A DNA stretch of 34,360 nt from Jeotgalibacillus salarius (GTDB taxonomy: Bacteria; Bacillota; Bacilli; Bacillales; Jeotgalibacillaceae), in the NCBI RefSeq assembly GCF_004405125.1, contig NZ_SORX01000016.1:1-34360 (forward strand). Direction: 5' to 3'. Shown piece by piece: positions 7,332 through 15,073 of the stretch; the first letter of the stretch is position 1; the number at the start of each line of letters is the position of its first letter. The notes beneath the pieces are model-generated. The model ran no database searches. It was not told the DNA's origin and saw only the letters and a program-made list of their open reading frames with translations. Position numbers and translations under genes: made by a program.

Positions 7332-7362
7332 ATGAAATAATTTGAGAGTTATTTCATACAAT
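7332..7362 (+). promoter_or_regulatory. Candidate sigma-E promoter within an inverted repeat, yhbH
   Basis: AAATAAT (7335-7341), 13-nt spacer, CATACAAT (7355-7362). The -10 is a perfect match to the sigma-E consensus CATACAnT; the -35 matches 5 of 7 of the recalled kmATATT consensus. ATGAAATAA (7332-7340) and TTATTTCAT (7349-7357) form a perfect 9-bp inverted repeat across the promoter. yhbH is known as a sporulation gene in B. subtilis. Confidence 0.45.
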
Positions 7363-7390
7363 GAAGAAAAGGAAAGAGTGGAGGCAGTTT

Positions 7391-8515
7391 ATGCAGGGTT
7401 CTATTGTATCCAAAGAAGACTGGTCCCTGCATCAGCAGGGCCAGGAGGATCAGAGAAGACATGACCAGAAGATACAGCAGGCTGTTAAAGACAGGCTTCC
7501 TGAACTGATTACAGAAGAAAGTGTCATTATGTCAGACGGCAAAAAAGTTGTGAAGATTCCGGTTCGTTCACTTGATGAATATAAAATACGATATGATCAT
7601 TCAAAAAAGAAACATATTGGTCAGGGAAATGGTGAAAGTGAAGCGGGAGATATTATTGCCCGATCTAAAGAAAGCGGAAGGCAGGCAGGTTCAGATCCTG
7701 GTGAAGATTACGTTGAAGCAGAAGTATCAATTGAAGAAATTGAAACAGCACTTTTCAGTCAGCTGGAACTTCCTGATTTCAAACAGAAAGAAGAAGTGGA
7801 AGCGACTAAAGAAGGGATACAGTTTACTGATATCCGTACGAAAGGTCTGACCGGAAATATTGATAAAAAGAAAACAATGATGACAGCCTTCAAGCGAAAT
7901 GCAATGAATGGAGAGTCAGGATTTCATCCGATTTTACCTGAAGATATCCGTTATAAAACATGGACTGAATCAAAGGAAAAGGAATCAAAAGCTGCTGTTA
8001 TTGCAATGATGGATACGAGTGGTTCCATGGGAATGTTTGAAAAGTACATTGCAAGGAGCTTCTTCTTCTGGCTTGTGAAATTTTTAAAGCTTCATTATGC
8101 TCACGTGGAAATCAGGTTTATTTCTCATCATACAGAAGCAAAGGAAGTTGAAGAAGAAACGTTTTTTACAAAGGGAGAAAGTGGAGGAACAATTTGTTCG
8201 TCAGCCTACCGTAAAGCTTTGGAGATTGTTGAAAGTGATTATCCAATAGAGAGGTATAACATATATGCTTTTCACATTTCAGACGGTGATAACCTTACTT
8301 CAGATAATGAAAGGTGTCTGCCGCTCATAAAGAAACTTGCAGCGCACTGTAATATGTTCGGGTATGGAGAAGTCAGCCAGTACCATCGGCAATCTTCTCT
8401 TATGTCAGTGTTCACGAAGTCAGAACAGGAAGATATCAGAACGTTTGTTGTGCGAAGAAAGACAGAAGTGCTGGATGCACTAAAATATTTTCTCAGTAAA
8501 AAATCCCGCGCATGA
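7391..8515 (+). CDS. yhbH: Sporulation protein YhbH (YeaH family, VWA-like)
   Basis: A 374-aa member of the YhbH/YeaH family. The N-terminus VSKEDWSLHQQG, the middle VVKIPVRSLDEYKIRYDHSK and GQGNGESEAGD are family-typical. D208-T-S-G-S-M-G is a metal-binding (MIDAS-like) motif of a von Willebrand A-type domain. The family works with PrkA (YeaG) and SpoVR (YcgB), and all three are in this window. Start 7391 is chosen because TGGAGG lies 6 nt upstream and the peptide matches the usual N-terminus; the ATG at 7361 falls inside the predicted promoter. It is separated from prkA by three small genes and a repeat, unlike the tighter B. subtilis arrangement. Confidence 0.94.
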   Translation: MQGSIVSKEDWSLHQQGQEDQRRHDQKIQQAVKDRLPELITEESVIMSDGKKVVKIPVRSLDEYKIRYDHSKKKHIGQGNGESEAGDIIARSKESGRQAGSDPGEDYVEAEVSIEEIETALFSQLELPDFKQKEEVEATKEGIQFTDIRTKGLTGNIDKKKTMMTAFKRNAMNGESGFHPILPEDIRYKTWTESKEKESKAAVIAMMDTSGSMGMFEKYIARSFFFWLVKFLKLHYAHVEIRFISHHTEAKEVEEETFFTKGESGGTICSSAYRKALEIVESDYPIERYNIYAFHISDGDNLTSDNERCLPLIKKLAAHCNMFGYGEVSQYHRQSSLMSVFTKSEQEDIRTFVVRRKTEVLDALKYFLSKKSRA

Positions 8516-8529
8516 GCACGGGGTTTTTT
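8501..8529. terminator. Bidirectional terminator, yhbH / purine permease
   Basis: CCCGCGC (8505-8511) pairs with GCACGGG (8516-8522) with one mismatch around ATGA, flanked by A run and T run on opposite sides. The yhbH stop codon is in the loop. Confidence 0.85.
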
Positions 8530-8532
8530 ATG

Positions 8533-9837
8533 TTAATGTGGCAAAAACACTAGCTGATAGGCGAATAATACTGCAAATAAGTAAACAAGGAAGTGAACTT
8601 CTCTCCATTTACCTTTAACAATTTTTAAAATAGGGTAAGAAATAAATCCGAGTGCAATACCAGTTGCAATACTTGAAGTAAGAGGCATACTCAAAATGAT
8701 TAGAAATGCAGGAAACGCCTCATCAATTTCTCCCCACCTGATATTTGAAATACTGCCCATCATTAAGCTGCCGACAATAATCAGTGCAGGTGCTGTGATG
8801 GCTGAAACGCCTGAAACTGCCCCGACAAGCGGACCGAAGAACGCAGCTACAATAAACAAACCTGCTACAGTGACAGTTGTAAGCCCTGTACGGCCGCCTG
8901 CAGCAACACCGGAAGAAGATTCAATGTAAGCAGATGTAGGGCTTGTGCCGACCATTGCTCCAGCAGTGGCCGCAATGGAGTCTGCCAGCAGCGCCTGTCG
9001 TGCACGCGGCATTGTTTTTCCTTTCATCAATCCTGCCTGCTGAGCAACACCAATCATTGTCCCTGTTGTATCAAATATCGTCACCAGCAGAAATGAAAAT
9101 ACTACTGCAAACAACCCGTATTGAATGACATCTCCAAACGCAGCGATCGGGTTGGCAATGATAAGTCCTTCAGGAAGACTTGGTAAAGCTACCACACCGT
9201 CAAACTGAAGCTGTCCCGTAAAATAAGCAATTGCTCCGGTGAAAATCATTCCGATAAATAACGCTCCGTTAATATTCATTGCCATTAGAATTAATGTAAC
9301 AGCAAGACCTGTAAATGCCAGAATAACTGGTGAGGAATGAAGGTCACCAAGTGCTACAAGGTTATCAGGGTGTGCCACAATGATCCCGGTCATTCTCATC
9401 CCGATAAATGCGATGAATAAGCCAATTCCAGCAGTAATCCCGTGCTTCAGGTTGTCAGGAATGGCTTCAATCAATTTCTTTCTGAAAGAAGTAAGTGAAA
9501 GTATTGTAAATAGAACACCTGCAACGAACACGGCAGCAAATGCCACTTCGTAAGTAATATTGGTATTTGTTCCGACTACTGAAAATGCGAAGTATGCGTT
9601 TAAACCCATACCTGGTGCGATGGCGATCGGATAATTTGCCATTAAAGCCATCCAGAGTGTTCCGATTACAGTGGCAATAATGGTAGCTAAAAATACCTGA
9701 TCAAAAGGTACTCCTGCACTGGAGAGAATAATCGGGTTTACAACTACGATATAAACCATCGTCATAAAAGTCGTAAAGCCTGCCAAAACCTCTGTTTTTA
9801 CATTTGTGTTATTTTCTTTTAAATGAAAGCGAATCAT
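8533..9837 (-). CDS. AzgA-type NCS2 purine permease (PbuG/PbuO-like)
   Basis: A 434-aa polytopic membrane protein of the AzgA branch of the NCS2 family, which imports hypoxanthine, guanine or adenine by proton symport. Signature stretches are NVKTEVLAGFTTFMTMVYIV near the N-terminus, NYPIAIAPGMGLNAYFAF (substrate loop), DTTGTMIGVAQQAGL and GTSPTSAYIESSSGVAAGGR. B. subtilis PbuG and PbuO are close in length; I cannot separate the two. Start ATG at 9837 has AAAGGA 8 nt upstream; TTG at 9840 is possible. A sigma-A promoter and two PurBox-like sites upstream suggest control by purine repressor PurR. I see no guanine riboswitch. Confidence 0.92.
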   Translation of the reverse strand: MIRFHLKENNTNVKTEVLAGFTTFMTMVYIVVVNPIILSSAGVPFDQVFLATIIATVIGTLWMALMANYPIAIAPGMGLNAYFAFSVVGTNTNITYEVAFAAVFVAGVLFTILSLTSFRKKLIEAIPDNLKHGITAGIGLFIAFIGMRMTGIIVAHPDNLVALGDLHSSPVILAFTGLAVTLILMAMNINGALFIGMIFTGAIAYFTGQLQFDGVVALPSLPEGLIIANPIAAFGDVIQYGLFAVVFSFLLVTIFDTTGTMIGVAQQAGLMKGKTMPRARQALLADSIAATAGAMVGTSPTSAYIESSSGVAAGGRTGLTTVTVAGLFIVAAFFGPLVGAVSGVSAITAPALIIVGSLMMGSISNIRWGEIDEAFPAFLIILSMPLTSSIATGIALGFISYPILKIVKGKWREVHFLVYLFAVLFAYQLVFLPH

Positions 9838-9855
9838 CAAATCAGTCCTTTGTTA

Positions 9856-9899
9856 AAATACGAACGTTTTAAAGCACAAGTTATATAATATTCGTTTAT
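9856..9899. promoter_or_regulatory. Pair of inverted PurBox-like operators
   Basis: Plus-strand AAATACGAACGTT (9856-9868) and, inverted, AATATTCGTTTAT (9887-9899), 18 nt apart. Each fits the B. subtilis PurR box AWWWCCGAACWWT at 11 of 13 positions, keeping the CGAA core. They overlap and flank the permease promoter -10, as expected for repression by PurR when purines are plentiful. The assignment rests on recalled consensus. Confidence 0.55.
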
Positions 9900-9913
9900 A
9901 AGTTGTGATTCAA
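9885..9913 (-). promoter_or_regulatory. Sigma-A promoter of the purine permease
   Basis: On the minus strand TTGAAT (9913-9908), 17-nt spacer, TATTAT (9890-9885). The distal PurBox-like site lies in the spacer and -10. Confidence 0.6.
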
Positions 9914-9952
9914 CCCTTTTTCAGGAATTTGTACAATTATTTTTTAGTATTT

Positions 9953-10152
9953 AGCTCTGTTAAAGGTGGCTGTTGATTTCCGCTCCAGGGGGAACGCTTT
10001 CCGCATGAGCCGTCTTTTGGCTCCGGTTCAATCGAGCCTCCTCAGCGCACAGCGCTTGCGGGGTCTCACCTTTCACGCTGCTCCTGCTGGTCCGTCCCCA
10101 TTCAGCTTCAATCAAAAGCTGTGCTAAAACAACAGTGGACTTTAACAAAGCC
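9953..10152. repeat. Non-coding repeat element, type I (TGTTAAAGT termini)
   Basis: A 200-bp element with terminal inverted repeats AGCTCTGTTAAAGG (9953-9966) and ACTTTAACAAAGCC (10139-10152). After the left end comes GGCTGTTGATTTCCGCTCC, then GGGGGAACGCTTTCCGC, GAGCCTCCTC, GCGGGGTCTCACC. The element at 27372-27546 has the same ends and order, and the element at 16146-16213 keeps only the two ends. It is GC-rich and has no credible gene: a 62-codon open frame inside it is made of repeat sequence. It occupies most of the 411-bp gap between the permease start and rocB. Confidence 0.85.
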
Positions 10153-10204
10153 TAGTATTTAAATTTCACACTTCATTTTCAGCACATCTGCTTTCAATCA
10201 TGAC

Positions 10205-10224
10205 GTTCATCCATTAAGATGAAC
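10205..10224 (+). promoter_or_regulatory. Inverted repeat upstream of rocB
   Basis: GTTCATC (10205-10211) and GATGAAC (10218-10224), perfect 7-bp arms around CATTAA, about 23 nt before the rocB start. It could be an operator or a small 5' hairpin; no regulator is identified. Confidence 0.35.
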
Positions 10225-10247
10225 TAAAAGAGAGCAGGGGGAGTCTT

Positions 10248-11888
10248 ATGTATCAGGAACTTAAACATTTATCTGCGCCTGAACAGGCTGAGTTTTTAAC
10301 AAGAAAACTAATTTCTATGAAAAGCTATACGGGAACGCAGGGGGAAGTACATAAAGCTGAAGCAATCTATCAGTGGATCAGTTCATTTCCTTTTTTCAAT
10401 GAATTTCCGGATCAGGTGTGGATCCAGGACATAGAAGAAGACCCTCATCATAGAAAGAACGTCTGGGCGATGCTGCCGGGTAAATCAGCTAAAACGGTTT
10501 TATTTCACAGTCATATCGATACTGTAGGCACCGAGGATTTCGGCTCGCTGCAAAAAATGGCGCATGATCCCGAACGTCTCGAAGAATTTTTTAAAGTGTT
10601 TCCAGGAGATTACCGGGTTAGACAGGAAGCGGGATCTGGAGAGTGGTTATTCGGAAGAGGATCACTTGATATGCAGAGCGGAGCGGCTGTGCACCTCGTT
10701 AACCTGCTTCAATTGTCAGAAGAAGAGCGGGATGGGAATATGCTGTTTCTGTTCAATCCTGATGAAGAGAGTGAGCACGCCGGCATGCTGGCAGCGCTTC
10801 ATGAACTGGCACGAATGAAAAAAGAACAGAAGCTTGATTACGTAGCTGCGATCAATAATGATTTTATTGCGCCAATGTATGACGGTGACAGGACCAAATA
10901 TATTTACACGGGTGCAGCAGGGAAAGTATTGCCTTGTTTTTATATTTACGGCAGAGAGGCGCATGTAGGAGATGTTCTTACGTCAATTGACCCTACGCGA
11001 ATTGGTGCTGAACTGAATAGAAGAATCAATCAGAATATTGATCTGGCAGAGGATCTGGATGGTGAATATGTGCTGCCGCCAGCCTGTCTTCATTTCAAAG
11101 ACGATAAAAAAGATTACAATGTTCAGACGGCGATAAGCGCCCACCTGTATTTCAACTATTTTGTTTTTGAACAGACTGCTCAGGATGTAATGGAGAAGCT
11201 TCGTAAAATTTCGATTGAAGCTGTCTATGAAATCAGCAGAGAGAGTACAAAGAAATATAGGGACTTCCGTATTAAGCACGGATTTCCACCAAGTGACTGG
11301 AATTTTCAAATGGACGTCTGTACATTCAGTGAACTTGAGTCATCCTTAAGAGAGCAGGGGATTGATGTAGAAAGTACACTCAATGAAGTTGTGAAAAAGT
11401 ATAAAGGGAAGGATAAGCGTGAAGCAGCATTTGCCCTGGCTGAAGCACTGCAGCAGCTTGATCCTGAAAAAACACCACGCGTACTAATGTTTTTCGCACC
11501 GCCATTTCTGCCTCACAACTATTTAAGCGAGAAAAATGAGCATGGTGCAGATATTATGAAAAAACTTGAAAAACAGCTGAAGTTAACTTCTGAAGAAGCA
11601 GGTGAAGAGTTTGTAACGAAACGCTTTTTCCCTTATTTAGCTGATGGAAGCTTTCTATCTCTACACGAATCTGAAGAAGCAATTGAAATGCTTAAGAGAA
11701 ATATACCAAGGATGCAGGACTTGTATCCGGTTCCTGTTCACCTGATTCGCGAGCTGAATATACCTTCAATAAATATTGGGGTATACGGACGTGATGGCCA
11801 CAAATGGACAGAGCGGGTGTATAAGCCATATACATTTGGCGTTCTCCCTAAGTTGATTAAGAGTTTTGCAACAGACTTAGTGAAATAG
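10248..11888 (+). CDS. rocB: RocB-like M20-family peptidase (arginine utilization)
   Basis: A 546-aa M20/M28-type zinc hydrolase related to B. subtilis RocB, which belongs to the roc arginine-degradation regulon; the biochemical reaction of RocB is not established. Motifs are HSHIDTVG (metal ligand H and D), GRGSLDMQSG (bridging Asp) and FNPDEESEHAG (catalytic Glu and metal Glu). The N-terminus TRKLISMKSYTGTQGE is family-typical. SD GCAGGGGGAG precedes ATG 10248. It stands alone here: no rocA, rocC, rocD or rocR is nearby, so an arginine role is inferred from family only. It ends at a terminator shared with the convergent nitroreductase. Confidence 0.88.
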   Translation: MYQELKHLSAPEQAEFLTRKLISMKSYTGTQGEVHKAEAIYQWISSFPFFNEFPDQVWIQDIEEDPHHRKNVWAMLPGKSAKTVLFHSHIDTVGTEDFGSLQKMAHDPERLEEFFKVFPGDYRVRQEAGSGEWLFGRGSLDMQSGAAVHLVNLLQLSEEERDGNMLFLFNPDEESEHAGMLAALHELARMKKEQKLDYVAAINNDFIAPMYDGDRTKYIYTGAAGKVLPCFYIYGREAHVGDVLTSIDPTRIGAELNRRINQNIDLAEDLDGEYVLPPACLHFKDDKKDYNVQTAISAHLYFNYFVFEQTAQDVMEKLRKISIEAVYEISRESTKKYRDFRIKHGFPPSDWNFQMDVCTFSELESSLREQGIDVESTLNEVVKKYKGKDKREAAFALAEALQQLDPEKTPRVLMFFAPPFLPHNYLSEKNEHGADIMKKLEKQLKLTSEEAGEEFVTKRFFPYLADGSFLSLHESEEAIEMLKRNIPRMQDLYPVPVHLIRELNIPSINIGVYGRDGHKWTERVYKPYTFGVLPKLIKSFATDLVK

Positions 11889-11889
11889 A

Positions 11890-11920
11890 AAAAAAGCGTG
11901 CTGTGTGCACGCTTTTTTTT
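11890..11920. terminator. Bidirectional terminator, rocB / nitroreductase
   Basis: GCGTGC (11896-11901) and GCACGC (11907-11912) around TGTGT, with runs of A and T on either side. Confidence 0.88.
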
Positions 11921-11961
11921 CTGATCTATATCCAGGTCGCATGGACTAGTCTGCGCTCTTT

Positions 11962-12588
11962 TTAAACGTATTCTACCAGCTCATCAATATCAATTCTGCC
12001 TGACTTGCGTGCTTCTTTCGCTGCTTTACCAACAGTAATCAGCATTACCGGCACGTAACGGTCAGAAATCTCGAATTCCTCGATTAGCCCTGCATCACTA
12101 AAACCACCAATTGGGCAAGTGTCCCATCCTTTCGCTTTAGCAGCAATCATAAACTGCATTGCAGCAAGAGAAGCATTTGAAAATGCTGCATCGCGTGCGA
12201 ATTGTTCATTTTCATACGCACCCTGGATCTGGCCATTCAACGCCTGTTTGATTTCTTCAGACATTACGCCTTCTTCAACTGCAGGGTCAAATACTGTATC
12301 TACATTTTCATTTGCACGCAGGTCGCCCAGAATTGCAACAACAGCTGAAGCTTCTGTAATCTGCTGCTGATTATAAGCGATTGGCAGCAGACGTTCCTGT
12401 GATTCAGGGTTATGGAAAGCAAGGAACTTCCAGTGCTGAAGATTCCAGGCAGAAGGAGCCTGTCCCATCGCTTTTAATAATTCGTTCAGTTCTTCACGAC
12501 TGATTTCAACCTCTGGATCATATTGCTTTGTTGCTCTTCTTTCATTGAGTACATCAAGTACGTTTTTCTCTAAAGTTGTTGATGACAT
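11962..12588 (-). CDS. Nitroreductase family protein (YodC/YdgI-like)
   Basis: A 208-aa FMN-dependent NAD(P)H nitroreductase. The N-terminal RRATKQYDPEVEIS (phosphate-binding Arg), MGQAPSAWNLQHWKF (conserved Ser/Asn), SNASLAAMQFMIAAKAKGWDTCPIGGF and the C-terminal VPVMLITVGKA are typical. B. subtilis YodC and YdgI are similar in size; substrates in the cell are probably quinones or nitro compounds, by family inference. AAGGAGG lies 8 nt before the ATG at 12588. It has its own promoter with an overlapping palindrome, suggesting regulated, perhaps stress-induced, expression. Confidence 0.9.
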   Translation of the reverse strand: MSSTTLEKNVLDVLNERRATKQYDPEVEISREELNELLKAMGQAPSAWNLQHWKFLAFHNPESQERLLPIAYNQQQITEASAVVAILGDLRANENVDTVFDPAVEEGVMSEEIKQALNGQIQGAYENEQFARDAAFSNASLAAMQFMIAAKAKGWDTCPIGGFSDAGLIEEFEISDRYVPVMLITVGKAAKEARKSGRIDIDELVEYV

Positions 12589-12658
12589 CTGATAATCCTC
12601 CTTGGAAACGAATGCTCTATTTTAATGAGTTACTTTTAGTTATCACGAAACAGTGCCA

Positions 12659-12688
12659 ACTATATTATATCAAAATGATAATTGTCAA
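12659..12688 (-). promoter_or_regulatory. Sigma-A promoter of the nitroreductase with spacer palindrome
   Basis: On the minus strand TTGACA (12688-12683), 18-nt spacer, TATAGT (12664-12659). The spacer holds a palindromic string, TATCAAAATGATA on the plus strand at 12668-12680, which could be a repressor site. It faintly resembles Fur-type TGATAAT halves, but only one half matches. Confidence 0.6.
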
Positions 12689-12710
12689 GAAAAAAGTGCT
12701 GAATAACATC

Positions 12711-12750
12711 AAAAAAGCTTCTTTGACTGAGTCACCAGTCAAAGAAGCTT
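12711..12750 (-). terminator. Terminator of the YwqN-like gene
   Basis: A perfect 15-bp stem, 12715-12729 with 12736-12750 around a 6-nt loop. On the minus strand it is followed by six T (12716-12711). It starts 5 nt after the stop codon of the gene. Confidence 0.92.
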
Positions 12751-12755
12751 ACAAA

Positions 12756-13286
12756 CTAGCTGAAAAAGTTTTCGAGCTGATCAAGCCTTGAGCTTTTAGC
12801 AGCATCGCCTGGCTTTCTTGCTTCTCCGATAAAGTATTTTTTAAAGTCCATTCCTGTAAATTCGAAAATGTGTTTGAACTGTAGGATAAGTGGCAGCCCT
12901 TTAATATCTACCTGATCACCACCGCATGTGATAAGGAACCCCGGCTTGCCTGCGATCCGTTCTTTGAAACGCATGTCAGGGTCCCGCATGACCTGAGACC
13001 ATCTGTCAATAAACGTTTTCATATATCCGCTCATTCCATACCAATATAAAGGGGTGGCAAACAGTACTGCATCGGCATTCAGCATTGCTTCAACCACTTG
13101 TGCATGATCATCATCAACAGGGTCGAACCCATTTTCATCGTGACGCTGATCATGTATCTGGTTAATCGTCAGCTCTCTCAGACGGATCCATGTAACGTCT
13201 CCTTTATATGAAGCAGCAGCTTTCTCTGCAAAGTACTCTACATTACTATTCTCACGGGAACTTCCACTTATAATACATAATGTCAT
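12756..13286 (-). CDS. Flavodoxin-fold NAD(P)H-dependent FMN reductase (YwqN-like)
   Basis: A 176-aa protein with the NADPH-dependent FMN reductase fold. The N-terminal IISGSSRENSNVEYFAEK stretch is the phosphate-binding loop for FMN, ADAVLFATPLYWYGMSGYMK is the second flavin loop (the LxxxPxYxxxxxxxxK pattern), and ITCGGDQ is the third. Similar to B. subtilis YwqN and to iron-sulfur flavoprotein-like reductases; probable role in quinone or metal reduction. AAGGAGG lies about 10 nt before ATG 13286. It is separated from the downstream nitroreductase by a strong terminator, so it is not in an operon with it. Confidence 0.88.
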   Translation of the reverse strand: MTLCIISGSSRENSNVEYFAEKAAASYKGDVTWIRLRELTINQIHDQRHDENGFDPVDDDHAQVVEAMLNADAVLFATPLYWYGMSGYMKTFIDRWSQVMRDPDMRFKERIAGKPGFLITCGGDQVDIKGLPLILQFKHIFEFTGMDFKKYFIGEARKPGDAAKSSRLDQLENFFS

Positions 13287-13365
13287 AAGAATGTCATCCT
13301 CCTTTTCTTATAAATTCTACATCTTAATCATTTTATGTGAAAGCGGATTGATTAATACTTTGAAG

Positions 13366-13393
13366 TTGAGATACTCGAATTCATGTTTATAAT
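13366..13393 (+). promoter_or_regulatory. Candidate sigma-A promoter of wrbA
   Basis: TTGAGA (13366-13371), 16-nt spacer, TATAAT (13388-13393), about 77 nt before the wrbA start. Confidence 0.5.
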
Positions 13394-13469
13394 CTGTGAT
13401 TTAAGGAAATAATAAGAAGTGTGAATGAATCTTGAGTTAATTAAATTGAGAATAAGGGGAGAATGCGAA

Positions 13470-14081
13470 ATGTCTAATGTTAAATTAGCAATTATTTATT
13501 ACAGCTCAACAGGAACGAATTTTAAAATGGCTAAGTGGGCCGAAGAAGCTGCGAAGGAAGCCGGTGCTGAAGTTAAAGTACTGAAGGTTGAAGAAACTGC
13601 TCCACAGCAGGCGATTGCCTCAAATCCTGCCTGGAAAGAGCATTATGAAGAAACAAAAGACATGCCGGTTGTTACATTAAATGATCTGGAATGGGCGGAT
13701 GCCTTTATTTTCAGTATTCCAACCCGCTTTGGCACAATGCCTGCACAAATGAAGAATTTCATTGATACAACAGGCGGCTTATGGTTCAACGGCAAATTGG
13801 TAAACAAAGTAGTAAGTGGAATGAGTTCAGCTCAAAACCCACACGGCGGTCAGGAAGCAACGATTCTTAACCTTTATACAACCATGATGCACTGGGGTGC
13901 GATTATTGCAGCGCCAGGATACTCAGATCCAGTAACGTTTGCTTCAGGTGGAAATCCGTACGGAACGAGTGTCACTGTAGATCAGGATGGCAATATGAAA
14001 GAAGATATTGCAGACGGCGTCAAGTACCAGGCAAAACGTACAATTGAAGTAGCTAAATGGGTAAAAGCAGGTAAAGAATAA
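13470..14081 (+). CDS. wrbA: WrbA-type NAD(P)H:quinone oxidoreductase
   Basis: A 203-aa flavodoxin-like protein of the WrbA (type IV) family, which reduces quinones by two electrons to avoid semiquinone radicals. It shows IIYYSSTGTNFKMAKWAEEA (FMN phosphate loop), FSIPTRFGTMPAQMKNFIDTTGGLW (flavin ring loop) and the GYSDP/NPYGTS region typical of WrbA. AAGGGGA (13454-13460) lies 9 nt before ATG 13470. The frame is open to 13425 but that extension includes the ribosome binding site and lacks family similarity. Monocistronic, divergent from the YwqN-like gene. Confidence 0.92.
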   Translation: MSNVKLAIIYYSSTGTNFKMAKWAEEAAKEAGAEVKVLKVEETAPQQAIASNPAWKEHYEETKDMPVVTLNDLEWADAFIFSIPTRFGTMPAQMKNFIDTTGGLWFNGKLVNKVVSGMSSAQNPHGGQEATILNLYTTMMHWGAIIAAPGYSDPVTFASGGNPYGTSVTVDQDGNMKEDIADGVKYQAKRTIEVAKWVKAGKE

Positions 14082-14085
14082 TATT

Positions 14086-14117
14086 AAAAGCGTAAAGGCA
14101 TATGCCTTTACGCTTTT
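14086..14117. terminator. Bidirectional terminator, wrbA / rluA-type gene
   Basis: A perfect 32-bp palindrome centred at 14101/14102 (GCGTAAAGGCA arm), with AAAA and TTTT ends. It serves both convergent genes. Confidence 0.9.
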
Positions 14118-14121
14118 TACA

Positions 14122-14994
14122 TTAATTTTTACTGAAATGAGACGGAGTACCTGCGATCACTTCAATATTTTTATGTGAGAAAGGATGTTGGAATGACAGC
14201 TTTTTTGCATGCAGGGCATGGTATTTAACGTGACGATTCGTTGATCCGTAGAGTTGATCCCCGAAAATCGGATGACCGATCGATGAAAGATGAACCCTGA
14301 TCTGATGAGTACGTCCGGTTTCAAGATTCAGTTCAACCAATGAAAGGTTACTTTCAGCATTGTACTGCAAGCAGTGATAGTGAGTGACAGCTTTCTGACC
14401 ACCGGGGGATACCCGTCTTCTTGAGGGATGATGGCGGTCCTTCCCGATTGGTTCAGAAATTGTTCCGCTCTGTTTCAGTTTCCCTTCAGCGATTGCAATG
14501 TAAGTCCGCTTAATCAATCTTTTTTCAAGCAGGGAGTCAAGGAGCGGCTTAATGCCGGGGTGTTTGGCAAATAGAATCGCGCCTGTCGTATCACGATCAA
14601 GCCTGTGAACCGGCTGAGCATAGCCGGTATGATCTTTTGAAAGTAAGTAGTGAACAACTGCATGTTGAAGTGTTTTTGTATCTTTTTCGGTGTTTGGGTG
14701 AGTATCGAGTCCCGCTGGCTTATTAACAATGATCAGATGCTCATCTTCATACAGCAGCTCAATCTCCTTGTTCCAGGCTGGAGCGGACGGTGAAGCTTCA
14801 TATTCGAACGAGATCACATCGCCTTCGGATAGTGAATCTTTCCATGGCTTCAATTCTCCATTTATTAAAATACTCTTGTCCATTCTCCACTGGTGAATCG
14901 TTTTTTTTCCAAACGCCAGCTGATCTTTCAGCAATGCGTCTAATGTTAACCCTTGCCATTTCGAATGTATTTGTATCGAAAACGTTTCTTTCAA
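14122..14994 (-). CDS. yhcT: RluA-family RNA pseudouridine synthase (YhcT-like)
   Basis: A 290-aa pseudouridine synthase. An N-terminal S4-like RNA-binding segment (about residues 15-65) is followed by the catalytic domain with the HRLDRDTTGA motif, where the Asp after R-L is the nucleophile. LIIVNKPAGLDTHP and LETGRTHQIRVHLSSIGHPIFGD are further RluA signatures. The target is 23S rRNA or tRNA; I cannot tell which. The start is TTG 14994, with AAAGGAG 9 nt upstream and no nearby ATG. The symbol rests on synteny with the B. subtilis yhc region. Confidence 0.9.
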   Translation of the reverse strand: MKETFSIQIHSKWQGLTLDALLKDQLAFGKKTIHQWRMDKSILINGELKPWKDSLSEGDVISFEYEASPSAPAWNKEIELLYEDEHLIIVNKPAGLDTHPNTEKDTKTLQHAVVHYLLSKDHTGYAQPVHRLDRDTTGAILFAKHPGIKPLLDSLLEKRLIKRTYIAIAEGKLKQSGTISEPIGKDRHHPSRRRVSPGGQKAVTHYHCLQYNAESNLSLVELNLETGRTHQIRVHLSSIGHPIFGDQLYGSTNRHVKYHALHAKKLSFQHPFSHKNIEVIAGTPSHFSKN

Positions 14995-15026
14995 TATGTC
15001 CAGCTCCTTTCTTACAGCTCAGAGAA

Positions 15027-15066
15027 TAAAAAACTGCCAGGAAATCAGCTGTGATCCCCCGGCAGT
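15027..15066 (-). terminator. Terminator of the bdb-type operon
   Basis: On the minus strand ACTGCC (15066-15061) pairs with GGCAGT (15038-15033) and the next CC with GG, followed by a T run at about 15032-15027. It follows the thioredoxin-like gene stop codon. Confidence 0.75.
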
Positions 15067-15073
15067 CACTGTC

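Noticed and set aside
9841-9960. Purine (guanine) riboswitch before the permease
   Set aside because: No recognisable aptamer core in the short leader; PurBox-like sites explain likely control.
9960-10148. 62-codon open frame on the minus strand
   Set aside because: It is built entirely from type I repeat sequence, has no ribosome binding site, and the same region in other copies is not open.
12576-12791. 71-codon plus-strand frame across the nitroreductase promoter
   Set aside because: It runs through a promoter and a terminator hairpin of the other strand and has no ribosome binding site.
13425-13469. N-terminal extension of WrbA
   Set aside because: It contains the SD for the ATG at 13470 and has no family similarity.
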